This document shows, piece after piece, positions 25,806-34,545 of a DNA stretch of 64,000 bases. The translations under genes and the position numbers were made by a program. Numbering within the stretch: position 1 is the stretch's first letter; each line of letters begins with the position of its first letter. The stretch is from Mesorhizobium wenxiniae. Lineage in GTDB: Bacteria; Pseudomonadota; Alphaproteobacteria; Rhizobiales; Rhizobiaceae. The notes under the pieces are model-generated. The model did not search any database. It was not told the origin of the DNA and was given only the letters and a program-made list of their open reading frames with translations. Location: positions 1 through 64,000 of the forward strand of contig NZ_NPKH01000041.1 in NCBI RefSeq assembly GCF_002284535.1. Direction: 5' to 3'.

Positions 25806-26723
25806 TCAGTTGCTCATCATCTTATTCCAGCCACTGGCTAGGCGCGCTTTGTCGTACGCGGCAGCGTCAGAGGTGATTTTCTCGTCCTCTTGCGCAACCT
25901 GCTGGAGACCGGCGACCAGCTCGTTATAGTTTTTGAGGGCATTCTGGTCAGCAAATATAATTTGGCCCCTATCATTTATAGATATCTCTCCCATGTCCAA
26001 GAGAAGCTTTGTCGCTGACGCGGCAATCTCAAACATGCGCTGATAATTCGCAGCCCTACGCTCCACGAAATTTCGCTCTTCAGCCCGCACTTTGGAAAAT
26101 CCCATAATGAATGGATCTCGTGACCCTTCAGGCAAGCGGCTCGCTAAAACGACGATTTTTTGCTGCTCGTCGGCCAGCAACACGTCAACCGCAGGCATAA
26201 CAAGCCGGACTTGTGCCAGCTTGGCGTTGGCCGCTTGATACGAAGCCAATAGTACACTGCGGTCCTTTACTTTCGCAGGCTCTAAAAACCCATCAAGGGC
26301 GTGGTCATCAAATTGAGTGAAAAGTTGTCCAATGTTATTGTTCGTCTGGATAGCTACATCTCGGCCGTCGCGGGCTACAGACCCTATCACGGTCTGAGAT
26401 GTGCTTAACGTCTTCTCAAAGTTCTCCGCGCCACCCGCCTCAAGGTCGCGTTGGAAGTGCCTTGCATCGATATAACCAAATATCCTTGCTTGGTTGGTTA
26501 AAACTAGAACAGCAGCCGTCACCAGAAAGAGGACATCGCGGCGGAAATCAATGCGAACGGATTTTGCGAGGAAATAGTAGACTAGGCTGAGCATTAGAAA
26601 GATGCCGATTGCCTGGCCGAACACATAGGCCAACCCGCCAGCGGTAGACCCGGTCGTGAAATAGCTTACTGCTGCTATTGTTATGACAAGAACAGCAAGC
26701 CCCATCAAATCAGAACGTTTCAT
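25806..26723 (-). CDS. Membrane protein with three N-terminal helices and a cytoplasmic helical domain
   Basis: 305 aa. Hydrophobic segments at about residues 7-23, 30-52 and 62-77; the remaining 220 residues are soluble, rich in helix-forming residues. No family recognised. GC content is lower than in the host genes around the element, suggesting separate acquisition. As cargo in a phage-like element a defence or superinfection-exclusion role is conceivable but not shown by sequence. Confidence 0.55.
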   Translation of the reverse strand: MKRSDLMGLAVLVITIAAVSYFTTGSTAGGLAYVFGQAIGIFLMLSLVYYFLAKSVRIDFRRDVLFLVTAAVLVLTNQARIFGYIDARHFQRDLEAGGAENFEKTLSTSQTVIGSVARDGRDVAIQTNNNIGQLFTQFDDHALDGFLEPAKVKDRSVLLASYQAANAKLAQVRLVMPAVDVLLADEQQKIVVLASRLPEGSRDPFIMGFSKVRAEERNFVERRAANYQRMFEIAASATKLLLDMGEISINDRGQIIFADQNALKNYNELVAGLQQVAQEDEKITSDAAAYDKARLASGWNKMMSN

Positions 26724-26785
26724 CGCGCTCCCCCAAACAGCATATCAGTCGTTGTTGGAGGCGCTCCTGTCAATTCATGGAATCC

Positions 26786-27646
26786 TTATTCCTCGCGAAT
26801 GCCCCTAAGCGTCGCATGGCGTAGCTTGGCCTCGCGTTTGAGGGTTTTGACCCTGCCGACAAGGCCCGGTTTGATCCACTCGCCCTCGACCTTGTCGGCG
26901 CCCTTTGGTGGTGTACCTTTGCCGGCTTGAACGCGCTGGTACAGGCGTTCGCGCATGGCCTTGGTCAGGGCGATGTTTGCCGAACCGACATAGCGGCGTT
27001 CCGCATCGCGCGTGACCATCAACGCCAAGGGCGCCGAACCGGGTTTACGCTGTACCCCTGCAACCTCGTAGTCGTGTTCTTCGTAGCATTTGATCTTAAG
27101 CCACGCTTCGGTCTTGCCGCTGCGATAGGCGCTACCCGGACGCTTCGACACCATGCCCTCTAGGCCCAAGCGATCAACCGCCGCGTAGAAGTCTGCGCCA
27201 CCGCCGACGACATGGTGGCTGTACTGGATCATGCCATCGCCCGCGCCAATCAGTTCGAGCAAATGTTCTCGACGTTCCAACAGCGGTAGGCGTCGCAGAT
27301 CGACCCCGTTCAGATGCAGCAGGTCGAAGGCGACGAAGATGATCCGACCGGGCGACCATCGCATTGCGCTTCGCAGGGAGCGGAAATCCGACACGCCGGC
27401 TTCATTGAGGACAATTGCCTCGCCGTCGATGATCGCCGACTCTGCGAGATCGTTTGCGGCCCCTACGATCTGTTTGTACGTCGATGACCAGTTTATGCCC
27501 GTGCTGGTGAACGCCCGCGCTGTGCCGCGCTCGATGGCGACCTGCGTCCGGTAGCCGTCATATTTGACTTCGTGAATCCAGTTCGGCCCCGTGGGAGGCA
27601 CCTCGACCAATGTCGGCGACATCGGTTTGATGAACCGCAAACTCAT
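26786..27646 (-). CDS. ATP-dependent DNA ligase, LigD ligase-domain type
   Basis: 286 aa, only the adenylation and OB domains. Motif I EVKYDGYR near residue 27 holds the lysine that takes AMP; motif III FVAFDLLHLNG near 104, motif IV LEGMVSKR near 163 and motif V AWLKIKC near 180 follow. An OB fold ends with GEWIKPGLVGRVKTLKRE. It seals nicked DNA, as expected for an element replicating its own DNA. Small stand-alone ligases of this type occur in phages and in rhizobial repair systems. Confidence 0.85.
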   Translation of the reverse strand: MSLRFIKPMSPTLVEVPPTGPNWIHEVKYDGYRTQVAIERGTARAFTSTGINWSSTYKQIVGAANDLAESAIIDGEAIVLNEAGVSDFRSLRSAMRWSPGRIIFVAFDLLHLNGVDLRRLPLLERREHLLELIGAGDGMIQYSHHVVGGGADFYAAVDRLGLEGMVSKRPGSAYRSGKTEAWLKIKCYEEHDYEVAGVQRKPGSAPLALMVTRDAERRYVGSANIALTKAMRERLYQRVQAGKGTPPKGADKVEGEWIKPGLVGRVKTLKREAKLRHATLRGIREE

Positions 27647-27706
27647 TCACGCACCCGCAACACGGCGACTCAATTAGCTTGCGCTGAAATGGTTCCGAAA
27701 TGACAA

Positions 27707-27755
27707 AGGGTCGGCGTGACGCGTTTCGCGCGTCGGGGTATGTCGTTGCACGTTG
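27707..27755 (+). repeat. Element-internal repeat A: 17-mer plus CGTTGCACGTTG
   Basis: AGGGTCGGCGTGACGCG (27707-27723), a small hairpin GACGCG-TTTCG-CGCGTC overlapping it, and CGTTGCACGTTG (27744-27755). The 17-mer recurs inverted at 34513-34529 and the 12-mer in the same orientation at 34489-34500. No gene is visible between 27647 and 27898. Confidence 0.55.
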
Positions 27756-27898
27756 AGGGTGACTGAACGACCTCACGGGTTCCCTCTGGTGAGTACGCGC
27801 CCTATCACACGTCGAGGAGACCCCTGACGCGGCTGTCCTTCTTTTAGTGCCTGACTCCGCCCAGCGTTGTCGCTATCGTTGTCCTTGGGGGTGCCGAC

Positions 27899-28432
27899 AT
27901 GCCTAAGCCTAATACACCATCCGAGTTCTATGAAGCGATCGGCCTCGCAGTTACGCAATGGAGCCGGGTTGAAGATGCCTTCTGTGATCTGTTTTGCCGT
28001 CTCGTTCTCTGCGCGATCTCGGGCGGCGGCATAGGGAAACCCACGGGCGAAGGGTACTTTATCCTTGGCAACGTATTCTACTCTTCGACCAACTTTCGCG
28101 GACGCATGGATCTTCTAGACCACATGGTTGGGCGTCTCGTTTTGAATGACGCGGCCCTCCTCGCAGAATGGAACGCAATCAAGAACAAGGGTGGTATACT
28201 GTACAGCCGACGGAACGTCCTCGCCCATGGCACCGTATGGGCGGGCGAAAAATCAGGTCCCCAAACTATCCGGTATTCGATCTTCGATTCAAAAGCCCGG
28301 CAAGAGATGGACTATCAGCGGGTTTGCGCTGCAACCCCGTCATTCTCTCGCTACGCTGAACGGATTACCGAATTTGCGATGGCTGTGAACCGCCACTTAG
28401 CGGATCGGCGTGTCATGGGTGACGGGGTTTGA
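27899..28432 (+). CDS. HEPN-like hypothetical protein
   Basis: 177 aa, predicted helical. It contains SRRNVLAHG near residue 104, fitting the RX4-6H (here RNxxxH) active-site motif of HEPN ribonucleases, preceded by helices typical of that fold. HEPN proteins are common toxins and RNA-cutting defence effectors. No MNT-type antitoxin is adjacent, so the call rests on one motif. Its 3' end overlaps the convergent primase gene by 20 bp. Confidence 0.45.
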   Translation: MPKPNTPSEFYEAIGLAVTQWSRVEDAFCDLFCRLVLCAISGGGIGKPTGEGYFILGNVFYSSTNFRGRMDLLDHMVGRLVLNDAALLAEWNAIKNKGGILYSRRNVLAHGTVWAGEKSGPQTIRYSIFDSKARQEMDYQRVCAATPSFSRYAERITEFAMAVNRHLADRRVMGDGV

Positions 28433-29429
28433 CCAAGGTCGCATCGAATGCCCTCAATGCCTTGTCAGCTTCCTCAAGCGCTCGCGCCTTTTCGGCATTC
28501 ACCTCGGCGCGAGTGAGCTTAGGTATGACCATCCCCGTGTCCACAGCGTAACCGGCCCGCATTTTCTGAACCGCGCCGACAGCTTTGCCGAACGCCTTCG
28601 CCACATACCGTTCAGCGTGCTGGTTCTTGTACTCCGCCTTCTTGGGATCGCCCCCGCCCTTGAACTCGATCGCTGCGAGGCCGGTCATGCGGTGCAGTGC
28701 CATGAAGATATCAACGTCATACGTGATGACGGCGACGGCCTGCGCAAACGCCATGTCCGCCGCGTGACGACTACCACAGCGACGGTACAGCGCCTGCCCT
28801 GCCTCGGGTGTGAAGATGTCGCGCTCGGCCTCGTACCTGCTCGCCGCGTACTTGCGGGCGACGCGAGCCTTGATTTCTTCAAGGCCGCTTAGGTCTGACT
28901 GGAAGGTGTACACTGTGGACACGGGCGTCGCATTGGCCACCCATTCGTCGGGCCATTCAAGATCGGCGATCGGTCGCGGGTCAGGAGCATTCCCCGTCAT
29001 TCGGAAGTATCCGACCGTCGCGAAAATCTCGATGCAACCGAGCAGGCCCTGCACCTTCGTGAACGGCTTGTCCCGCACCTTGAAGATGAAGTGGAAGCCC
29101 TTGCCGGACGGCGAGTATTGCCAATAGGTGGTGCGCTTGCAGCGCTCAACGATGTCGGTCACGCGGGCGTAGTTTGGGTGATCGGGCGTGAGCTTATAGA
29201 GATCGACGTCGATCCCGATGAAAGGGTGATCCGCCGAGAACACGAAGCCGGCTCCACTATGGACGGTCGGCCAGCCCTTCACGCGGCTCATCGCTTCATC
29301 GACGGACAGGTGATTGTCAGGATCGTTGCCGTCCACCTCGTAGCCCTTGAAGTGTCGCGGGATGCCGTCGCGGTGAGTGATCCATGTGCGGATCGCGTAC
29401 AGCGGCGCGAGGTGCGGCTGGTAGATCAT
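28413..29429 (-). CDS. Primase-polymerase (PrimPol-like) protein
   Basis: 338 aa from the ATG at 29429. Marks of archaeo-eukaryotic-type primases: FIGIDVDLYK near residue 75 (metal-binding Asp pair) and YSPSGKGFHFIFKV near 107, as in NrS-1-like phage polymerases and bifunctional primase/polymerases. The C-terminal 150 residues are helical. The start overlaps the upstream gene's stop (ATGA), so both are co-transcribed. It would prime or copy element DNA together with the large ATPase on the other strand. Confidence 0.7.
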   Translation of the reverse strand: MIYQPHLAPLYAIRTWITHRDGIPRHFKGYEVDGNDPDNHLSVDEAMSRVKGWPTVHSGAGFVFSADHPFIGIDVDLYKLTPDHPNYARVTDIVERCKRTTYWQYSPSGKGFHFIFKVRDKPFTKVQGLLGCIEIFATVGYFRMTGNAPDPRPIADLEWPDEWVANATPVSTVYTFQSDLSGLEEIKARVARKYAASRYEAERDIFTPEAGQALYRRCGSRHAADMAFAQAVAVITYDVDIFMALHRMTGLAAIEFKGGGDPKKAEYKNQHAERYVAKAFGKAVGAVQKMRAGYAVDTGMVIPKLTRAEVNAEKARALEEADKALRAFDATLVKPRHP

Positions 29430-30181
29430 GCGACTGTCAGCGTCCGGCTGCTGCGAACCTGCTTGCGCCAAGCGGTGTATTGATCGCGCAGATCGGTCCG
29501 GTAGTACATCAGTTTTGTGAGAACCCAGAGCGCGTCGGCGCGAGATATCCCGGCGTCGATAGCATCTAGAAGGTTGACGCATTCGCCGTTTCGCCAGAGC
29601 CGGCCAAGGATACGGTCAACGGCCTGAAAGCGATTGCATGGACGGCCCTGCAGAACAGCCGAGCGCGTCATGCAGCACTCAGCCGCAAACGGTGCTGAGC
29701 GTAGTTCGAGAAGCGTCGGGTCAGCAGCGACGGGATGACGTTCTGGTACGTCGGCCCACAAGATGCCTAAATCGTTCCACCGGTTCGGCGTGGAACGGTT
29801 CACGGCGCGCTGTATGTCGCGGACCTGATCCGTCGTTCGCTTTTCCTGCTCGGCACGGGAGAGGATCGCCGCGAGTTCGGGCGGGGCCGATGCCGGCAAA
29901 CCCGGCTCGCCGATCCAGCCGAAATACCTTGTGGGTAGGCTGCTGCCGTATTTCGGCGGCACGGCAAACCATGAAATCGGCAAGCCGGTGAACGGCACGT
30001 TCGGCATGTCGCGGAGCATGCGATGACAGACGACAGCCCGCGGAAATGTCTTCGATCCTTGTGGAGCTGTTGCCCTAATGAGAGGAACAAGCCGCGTCCG
30101 TGCGAATAGTTTGTTTGGGTTATTGTATAGATGCAGGATTAACGCCTGCGCGAAACTATACTTCTGTCGAAACGTGGTCAT
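29426..30181 (-). CDS. Hypothetical replication-module protein, 251 aa
   Basis: Starts MTTFRQKYSFAQALILHLYN. No clear domain; residues 85-110 are proline/glycine-rich, and the C-terminus is helical with several tryptophans. Translationally coupled to the primase gene, so it may act with it. The inner ATG at 30181 is chosen because the region upstream to 30430 overlaps the divergent gene at 30294. Confidence 0.5.
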   Translation of the reverse strand: MTTFRQKYSFAQALILHLYNNPNKLFARTRLVPLIRATAPQGSKTFPRAVVCHRMLRDMPNVPFTGLPISWFAVPPKYGSSLPTRYFGWIGEPGLPASAPPELAAILSRAEQEKRTTDQVRDIQRAVNRSTPNRWNDLGILWADVPERHPVAADPTLLELRSAPFAAECCMTRSAVLQGRPCNRFQAVDRILGRLWRNGECVNLLDAIDAGISRADALWVLTKLMYYRTDLRDQYTAWRKQVRSSRTLTVA

Positions 30182-30293
30182 TCGCGGGGGCACCTGATGA
30201 TTAATGCAGTTATCGTATGTCATTACGATTGCAAATGTCAATGTGTTCGCGTATCGTTGCGCGTATAAATTCGACAAACCGAGGTGATAAACA

Positions 30294-30722
30294 ATGACCT
30301 GTGTAAGCAAAGAGGTAATACAGTGGATGAAAGCTTCTAGAAACCCTGACGAATTACAGGATCGAGTTCGAACTGTTGCCGGACGATTGCCGTCCGAATG
30401 CAAGGTTGAGCTTTGCGAAGCCACCGGCATCCCGATGGCAACGTTAGTCGCGTTCTATACGGGACGGACACGTAGGGCAGGATTGGGCATCCTTAGCGCA
30501 TGGGTAGGGTGGATGGCTCCTGGGTATCGCGTCGCTATGGTGGAGGGCAGCGACGAGCCAGCAACCTGCGATCCGCGCCCGCCGACCGACACGAAGATGC
30601 CGACCGTTCAAATCACTATGGTTGACGGCCATGAGTGCCGGCAGCATAGTCCGCCCATCGCCCTTGTCGGCGATTCCACAATCCTGCGATCTTCGAACCC
30701 CTTGGGTGGTCACTCGCGCTGA
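30294..30722 (+). CDS. Putative regulatory protein of the element
   Basis: 142 aa. The first 80 residues contain CELCEATGIP-like and ATLVAFYTGRTRRAGL-like helices that could be a helix-turn-helix of a phage regulator; the exact stretch VELCEATGIPMATLVAFYTG lies near residue 43. Divergent from the primase operon, where phage repressors usually sit. The proline-rich C-terminus is undefined. Confidence 0.45.
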   Translation: MTCVSKEVIQWMKASRNPDELQDRVRTVAGRLPSECKVELCEATGIPMATLVAFYTGRTRRAGLGILSAWVGWMAPGYRVAMVEGSDEPATCDPRPPTDTKMPTVQITMVDGHECRQHSPPIALVGDSTILRSSNPLGGHSR

Positions 30723-30751
30723 TACCGAACAGCAGCGAGGAACGCCCTGTG

Positions 30752-32899
30752 ATGTCCGACGCAGCCATTAAGCCGTGCCCTAATTGCGGGAACAGGCATC
30801 CCGATCCAGCCTTGTTCGAACCAGACCCGAGAATTCCCGGCTTCTGTCGGCCGTTGAAAGCTCCGGCTCCTCCGCCAGCGCCCGAACCCGTGCTCACGCC
30901 GCCCGCTGACAGACCGTTAGGACCGGCGACGCCCGATCCCGATGACTGGGACCAGTATGTGACGGGTTTGCCGGCGTGGACGCCACCGCCTGCACCGGAG
31001 ACCAAGAAGGTTCAGCCGCAGCCGATTGCCGCAATCGAGCAGGCGGCGCGCGAGGCTGCAGAACAGCACGACCCGCTGAAAACCGATGACGCGGTCCACG
31101 GTGATGTGGTCAACGGTTTTTCCGTCGAACCGCCTAAGAAGGCGTCAGGCGATGCGCGCTTCGCGATCAAGTACAACCCGAACCGGCACCAGTCGATTGC
31201 CGAGCGCATAGAAAAACTGCTTGCCCTAAGTCCCGAAGTGAAAGGTTTTCTCCGTGCCGGAAAGCCAATGCAGATCGGGCGTGTCGCCGACATTCACGAC
31301 CACGCCAGCTATGAACGAACCGGCACAATCGAACTCAGCGAGCCCATGCTATATCGCGAGATCGAGGTCGGCTTTGTCTTCTTCGTGCTGAAGGAAATCA
31401 CTGAGGGCAGGGGGGCTGCAAAGCATGTGGTCGGATATGAATGGCAGCAGATGCCGCGTCCACCAAAATCAGTCGCCGAGACGATCATCCAAGAGCGTGT
31501 AGGCAAGTGGAATTTCCGGCCGCTGGCTGGGGTTCTTTCTGCTCCATCGGTGAAGCGCGGAACGGATGGCCGCCCGATAAGCGTGACCGCGCCGGGGTAT
31601 GATCCCGATACCGGTGTCTACTCGGAATTTAGTGCTGCCGAGTTCGTGACAATCGGGGCGATACCCGACGGTGTTGACTTTGCAGCGGCACAAAGCGCGC
31701 TGCATGATTTGCGGGAACTGATCGCCCCGACACCGTACTATGATCCCGACGACCCGGAACGGATCGGCGACACGTTCTCGCATTCCGTAGGCATATCGAA
31801 GATCATGACGACCACGCTTCGCTCCGGCTTTGGCAACGCCCCGATGCACGCCACCTCGGGCGCAAGCGGCGCAGGAAAGTCCATCGCCGACGGTACAGCG
31901 ATCATGGTGGCGAACGGTGAGCCGATGTCGCCCATGGACTGGGCGACCCGCGCCGACAAGCAGGAGCTAATCATAGACAGCGCCCTCATAAGTTCGCGCA
32001 ATATCTGGTCGTTCAACAACGTGAAGCAGGGCGTGAAGATCGGCAATGAGCCAGATCTCAACACAGTGATCACCGAACCGAGCAAGGAGGTTCGGGTATT
32101 CTACGCCCAAGGGTTCAAGGGCTGCGCCACAGGACTGGTGACTATTCTTATGAATGGCGTCGGGCTCCAGATCGTCGGCGAGGTCGCCCGGCGGACGCTA
32201 TTCGCCCACATTCGCCAGCGCCATTCTGGCTCTTGGTATGATCCCCGGGCATTGGCAAAACGGGATCGCCCGAGGTTTGTTCGCGCCTGCCACGTCATCA
32301 CCCGTGCCTACGCAAATGCCCGGGCTATCAGGAAGGCGTATGAAGCCGGTGAGGCATGGGCGACAGCCGAGCGGCTTGAGCGCTTCGGCGCAGCAGATGC
32401 AGCGTGGACACGGGTTGCGATGCTGCGCGGGTATGAAGGTTTTGGCGGTTGGGTGATAATGGTTCGAGAACCTATCGTCTGGCTCGGAATGCCGGACCCG
32501 TGCGAGACAACTTTCCGCCTTCGAACAGGAAACTCCGAGGTAACGACCGTCGGCGGCGCTCTGATCATGATCCATGACGTTTTCGGTGATGACGGTTTCA
32601 CAACCGGGCAGCTGATCGAGCGGATGCAGCTTATGACCAATGGCGGCACAATGGCTGGCGACTCTTTTCCGCCGAAAAGCGTGGCCGCACACCCGGCTCT
32701 GATCGACGCGATTCTGGCATGGGTACCTCATGAAAATCGCCGATCGCTGCATCACTATAAGCAGAGTCTTGGTATGCGCCTCGGTGTCCTGGGGGCTGAT
32801 CGTTCTGAGATGCGCGAGCTTGAAGTCATCAGAATCGGCGAGACGCGCGATAAGAGCGCAATCTTTCGCGTTCAACGGAGGACGGCAGGAATAGGATGA
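30752..32899 (+). CDS. Large P-loop ATPase, probable replicative helicase of the element
   Basis: 715 aa. An N-terminal CPNCG fragment starts the protein, followed by a proline-rich region (residues 25-110) that looks like a linker. The ATPase core has a Walker A loop TSGASGAGKSI near residue 373, the layout of DUF927/D5-like helicase proteins of phages and satellites. The C-terminus is a winged-helix-like domain. The adjacent iterons and primase gene support a role in element replication. The ATG at 30752 is preferred to the in-frame GTG at 30749. Confidence 0.65.
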   Translation: MSDAAIKPCPNCGNRHPDPALFEPDPRIPGFCRPLKAPAPPPAPEPVLTPPADRPLGPATPDPDDWDQYVTGLPAWTPPPAPETKKVQPQPIAAIEQAAREAAEQHDPLKTDDAVHGDVVNGFSVEPPKKASGDARFAIKYNPNRHQSIAERIEKLLALSPEVKGFLRAGKPMQIGRVADIHDHASYERTGTIELSEPMLYREIEVGFVFFVLKEITEGRGAAKHVVGYEWQQMPRPPKSVAETIIQERVGKWNFRPLAGVLSAPSVKRGTDGRPISVTAPGYDPDTGVYSEFSAAEFVTIGAIPDGVDFAAAQSALHDLRELIAPTPYYDPDDPERIGDTFSHSVGISKIMTTTLRSGFGNAPMHATSGASGAGKSIADGTAIMVANGEPMSPMDWATRADKQELIIDSALISSRNIWSFNNVKQGVKIGNEPDLNTVITEPSKEVRVFYAQGFKGCATGLVTILMNGVGLQIVGEVARRTLFAHIRQRHSGSWYDPRALAKRDRPRFVRACHVITRAYANARAIRKAYEAGEAWATAERLERFGAADAAWTRVAMLRGYEGFGGWVIMVREPIVWLGMPDPCETTFRLRTGNSEVTTVGGALIMIHDVFGDDGFTTGQLIERMQLMTNGGTMAGDSFPPKSVAAHPALIDAILAWVPHENRRSLHHYKQSLGMRLGVLGADRSEMRELEVIRIGETRDKSAIFRVQRRTAGIG

Positions 32900-32900
32900 A

Positions 32901-33106
32901 TGGGGGGACTGGGGGGACGCGGGGACCTGTTTTCCCTCACGCGACATTGACGTGAACAGGCAGACCCCCTTTTCTACTATTTCACATTTGCATTCAAAAA
33001 GTCCCCGCAGTCCCCGCAAATGAAGGCGACCCGTTGGCAACCATGACTTTGCGGTGCGGGGACCATGCCTAGGACATTCCCCACAAAGTCCCCGCAGTCC
33101 CCGCAA
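32901..33106. repeat. Iteron-like GTCCCCGCA array, candidate replication origin
   Basis: Five perfect 9-mers GTCCCCGCA: tandem pairs at 33001-33018 and 33088-33105, each within a 22-bp exact repeat (32998-33019, 33085-33106), and an inverted one at 33055-33063. Three degenerate inverted units occupy 32901-32926. It lies just after the ATPase gene in a gene-free stretch (32900-33468). Such arrays typically bind an initiator protein. Confidence 0.65.
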
Positions 33107-33250
33107 GATTTCGATGCCTAAAAAAGTCGGTGGGCGGTGGCATCAATGCGCCTACCAGACCAGCGTCAAATGTTCCGCCTTTCGCAGCCGCCAGTGGCGC
33201 ATGACATGCCCGTGTCCACTTAGACCAATGAACCGAGCCGCCGCGCCATC

Positions 33251-33269
33251 AACTGGGCACTAAACTGGG
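33251..33269 (+). repeat. AACTGGG pair (internal)
   Basis: AACTGGG twice with 12-nt period, as at both ends of the element but on the plus strand. Nearby, 33208-33227 carries a copy of the CCCGTGNCCACTTAGACCA motif. Nothing else is evident in 33107-33468. Confidence 0.5.
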
Positions 33270-33468
33270 AACCGCGCCGGACGCCTAAGCGCAAATCGTT
33301 TCGCCACAACGCCTTGCGCCGTGGACGCAATCATTGATGACGAATTGCGGAGGGCTCGACAGCACACTGTTTATTATATGCGAAAACAGTTGGGGGATAA
33401 CCGGGGTAGGACTTTCACCATGGCAGAAAGTAGCCGAGACTGTCTTCGGAAACAGTCGGTGGCGCTAG

Positions 33469-34434
33469 ATGACCGAGATTAACCTTTTTATCGATACAAA
33501 CGTCCTTCTCAGTTTTTATCACCTGACGGATGAGGATATAAAAGAGCTTCATAAGCTGGTTGATGCTTTGAAGGACGGTACGGTCATTCTTTGGACCACC
33601 AGTCAGCTGCGGGATGAATTCGCACGGAACCGTGAGATTAAAATCAAGGATGCTCTGAAAGACTTTTACCAGCCGAATTGGCGCGGTAAACCCCCGGCGT
33701 TCGTGCGCGAGTATGACGAATTTAAGCAACTCAAATCGGCGCTGAAAGAGGCAGGAAATCTTCACAATGATCTCCTGGAGAAGGTCGAGAACGACGCTAA
33801 AAACAGGGATTTGCCTGCAGACAAACTGATAAAAGAGCTCTTTGAAATAGCAAAGAACTATGATGCCGGGCAAGAAATTTATGCGCTTGCGATAGAACGT
33901 ATGCGCCGGGGGAATCCTCCGGGCAAAAGCTCCGTCACTATCGGGGACCAAATTAATTGGGAATGCCTTCTCAAGGCTGTGCCTGACAAGGGGGATTTAC
34001 ATCTTGTATCAGCCGATGGCGATTTTGCTTCGCCCCTTTACCCCGACGGACCACACTATTTTCTATCTTACGAGTGGGAGACGAAGAAAAATGGAAAGCT
34101 ATTTTCTTATCCAAAACTATCAACATTCTTTGGTGTTCATTTAAAAAACATTCAATTGGTTAAAGAACAGGAGCGCAAGACTGAGATACAAAGGCTAGGC
34201 TTAAGTGGAAGTTTTTATTCAACGCACATGGCCATAGCCAAACTTTCCCAATTCGAGTTGTTTACGCCTGAAGAATTCGAGGATTTGATTAATATTGCCT
34301 GCAATAATGGCCAGGTGGGTATGATAATGGCGGATAACGATGTCAAATCGTTCTACGGAAAGTTGCTCGAAAAGCTAGGAGATTCGATCCCCAAACTTAG
34401 CCGAGAGGCTCTTGAGGCAATGCTGAATCCATAG
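33469..34434 (+). CDS. PIN-domain nuclease (DUF4935-like), probable defence cargo
   Basis: 321 aa. The N-terminus LFIDTNVLLSFYHL holds the first PIN aspartate; TSQLRDEFARN near residue 45, GDQINWECLLK near 160 and VSADGDFASPLY near 180 supply the further acidic residues, a complete Mg-dependent RNase site. The C-terminal 100 residues are separate. AT content is clearly higher than in host genes, and the gene stands alone before the integrase, as cargo genes do. No antitoxin is next to it, so it is more like a stand-alone anti-phage nuclease than VapC. Confidence 0.75.
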   Translation: MTEINLFIDTNVLLSFYHLTDEDIKELHKLVDALKDGTVILWTTSQLRDEFARNREIKIKDALKDFYQPNWRGKPPAFVREYDEFKQLKSALKEAGNLHNDLLEKVENDAKNRDLPADKLIKELFEIAKNYDAGQEIYALAIERMRRGNPPGKSSVTIGDQINWECLLKAVPDKGDLHLVSADGDFASPLYPDGPHYFLSYEWETKKNGKLFSYPKLSTFFGVHLKNIQLVKEQERKTEIQRLGLSGSFYSTHMAIAKLSQFELFTPEEFEDLINIACNNGQVGMIMADNDVKSFYGKLLEKLGDSIPKLSREALEAMLNP

Positions 34435-34488
34435 ACAGGCGCCGCCGGCAATTGAACGAAGCATTGTGCGTTTGTCGGGAAGGGTAAT

Positions 34489-34529
34489 CGTTGCACGTTG
34501 CGACGAGGAAACCGCGTCACGCCGACCCT
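34489..34529. repeat. Element-internal repeat B
   Basis: CGTTGCACGTTG (34489-34500) and, inverted, the 17-mer of repeat A (34513-34529). Lies between the PIN gene and the integrase stop. Confidence 0.55.
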
Positions 34530-34545
34530 GTGATCGAGTGTGCCC

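Noticed and set aside
32198..33106. 302-codon minus-strand frame over the ATPase 3' end and the iterons
   Set aside because: Low-complexity, driven by the GTCCCCGCA repeats and antisense to a supported gene.
32901..33106. CRISPR array
   Set aside because: Repeats are 9 bp in tandem pairs and irregularly spaced, with no spacer-repeat pattern and no cas genes.
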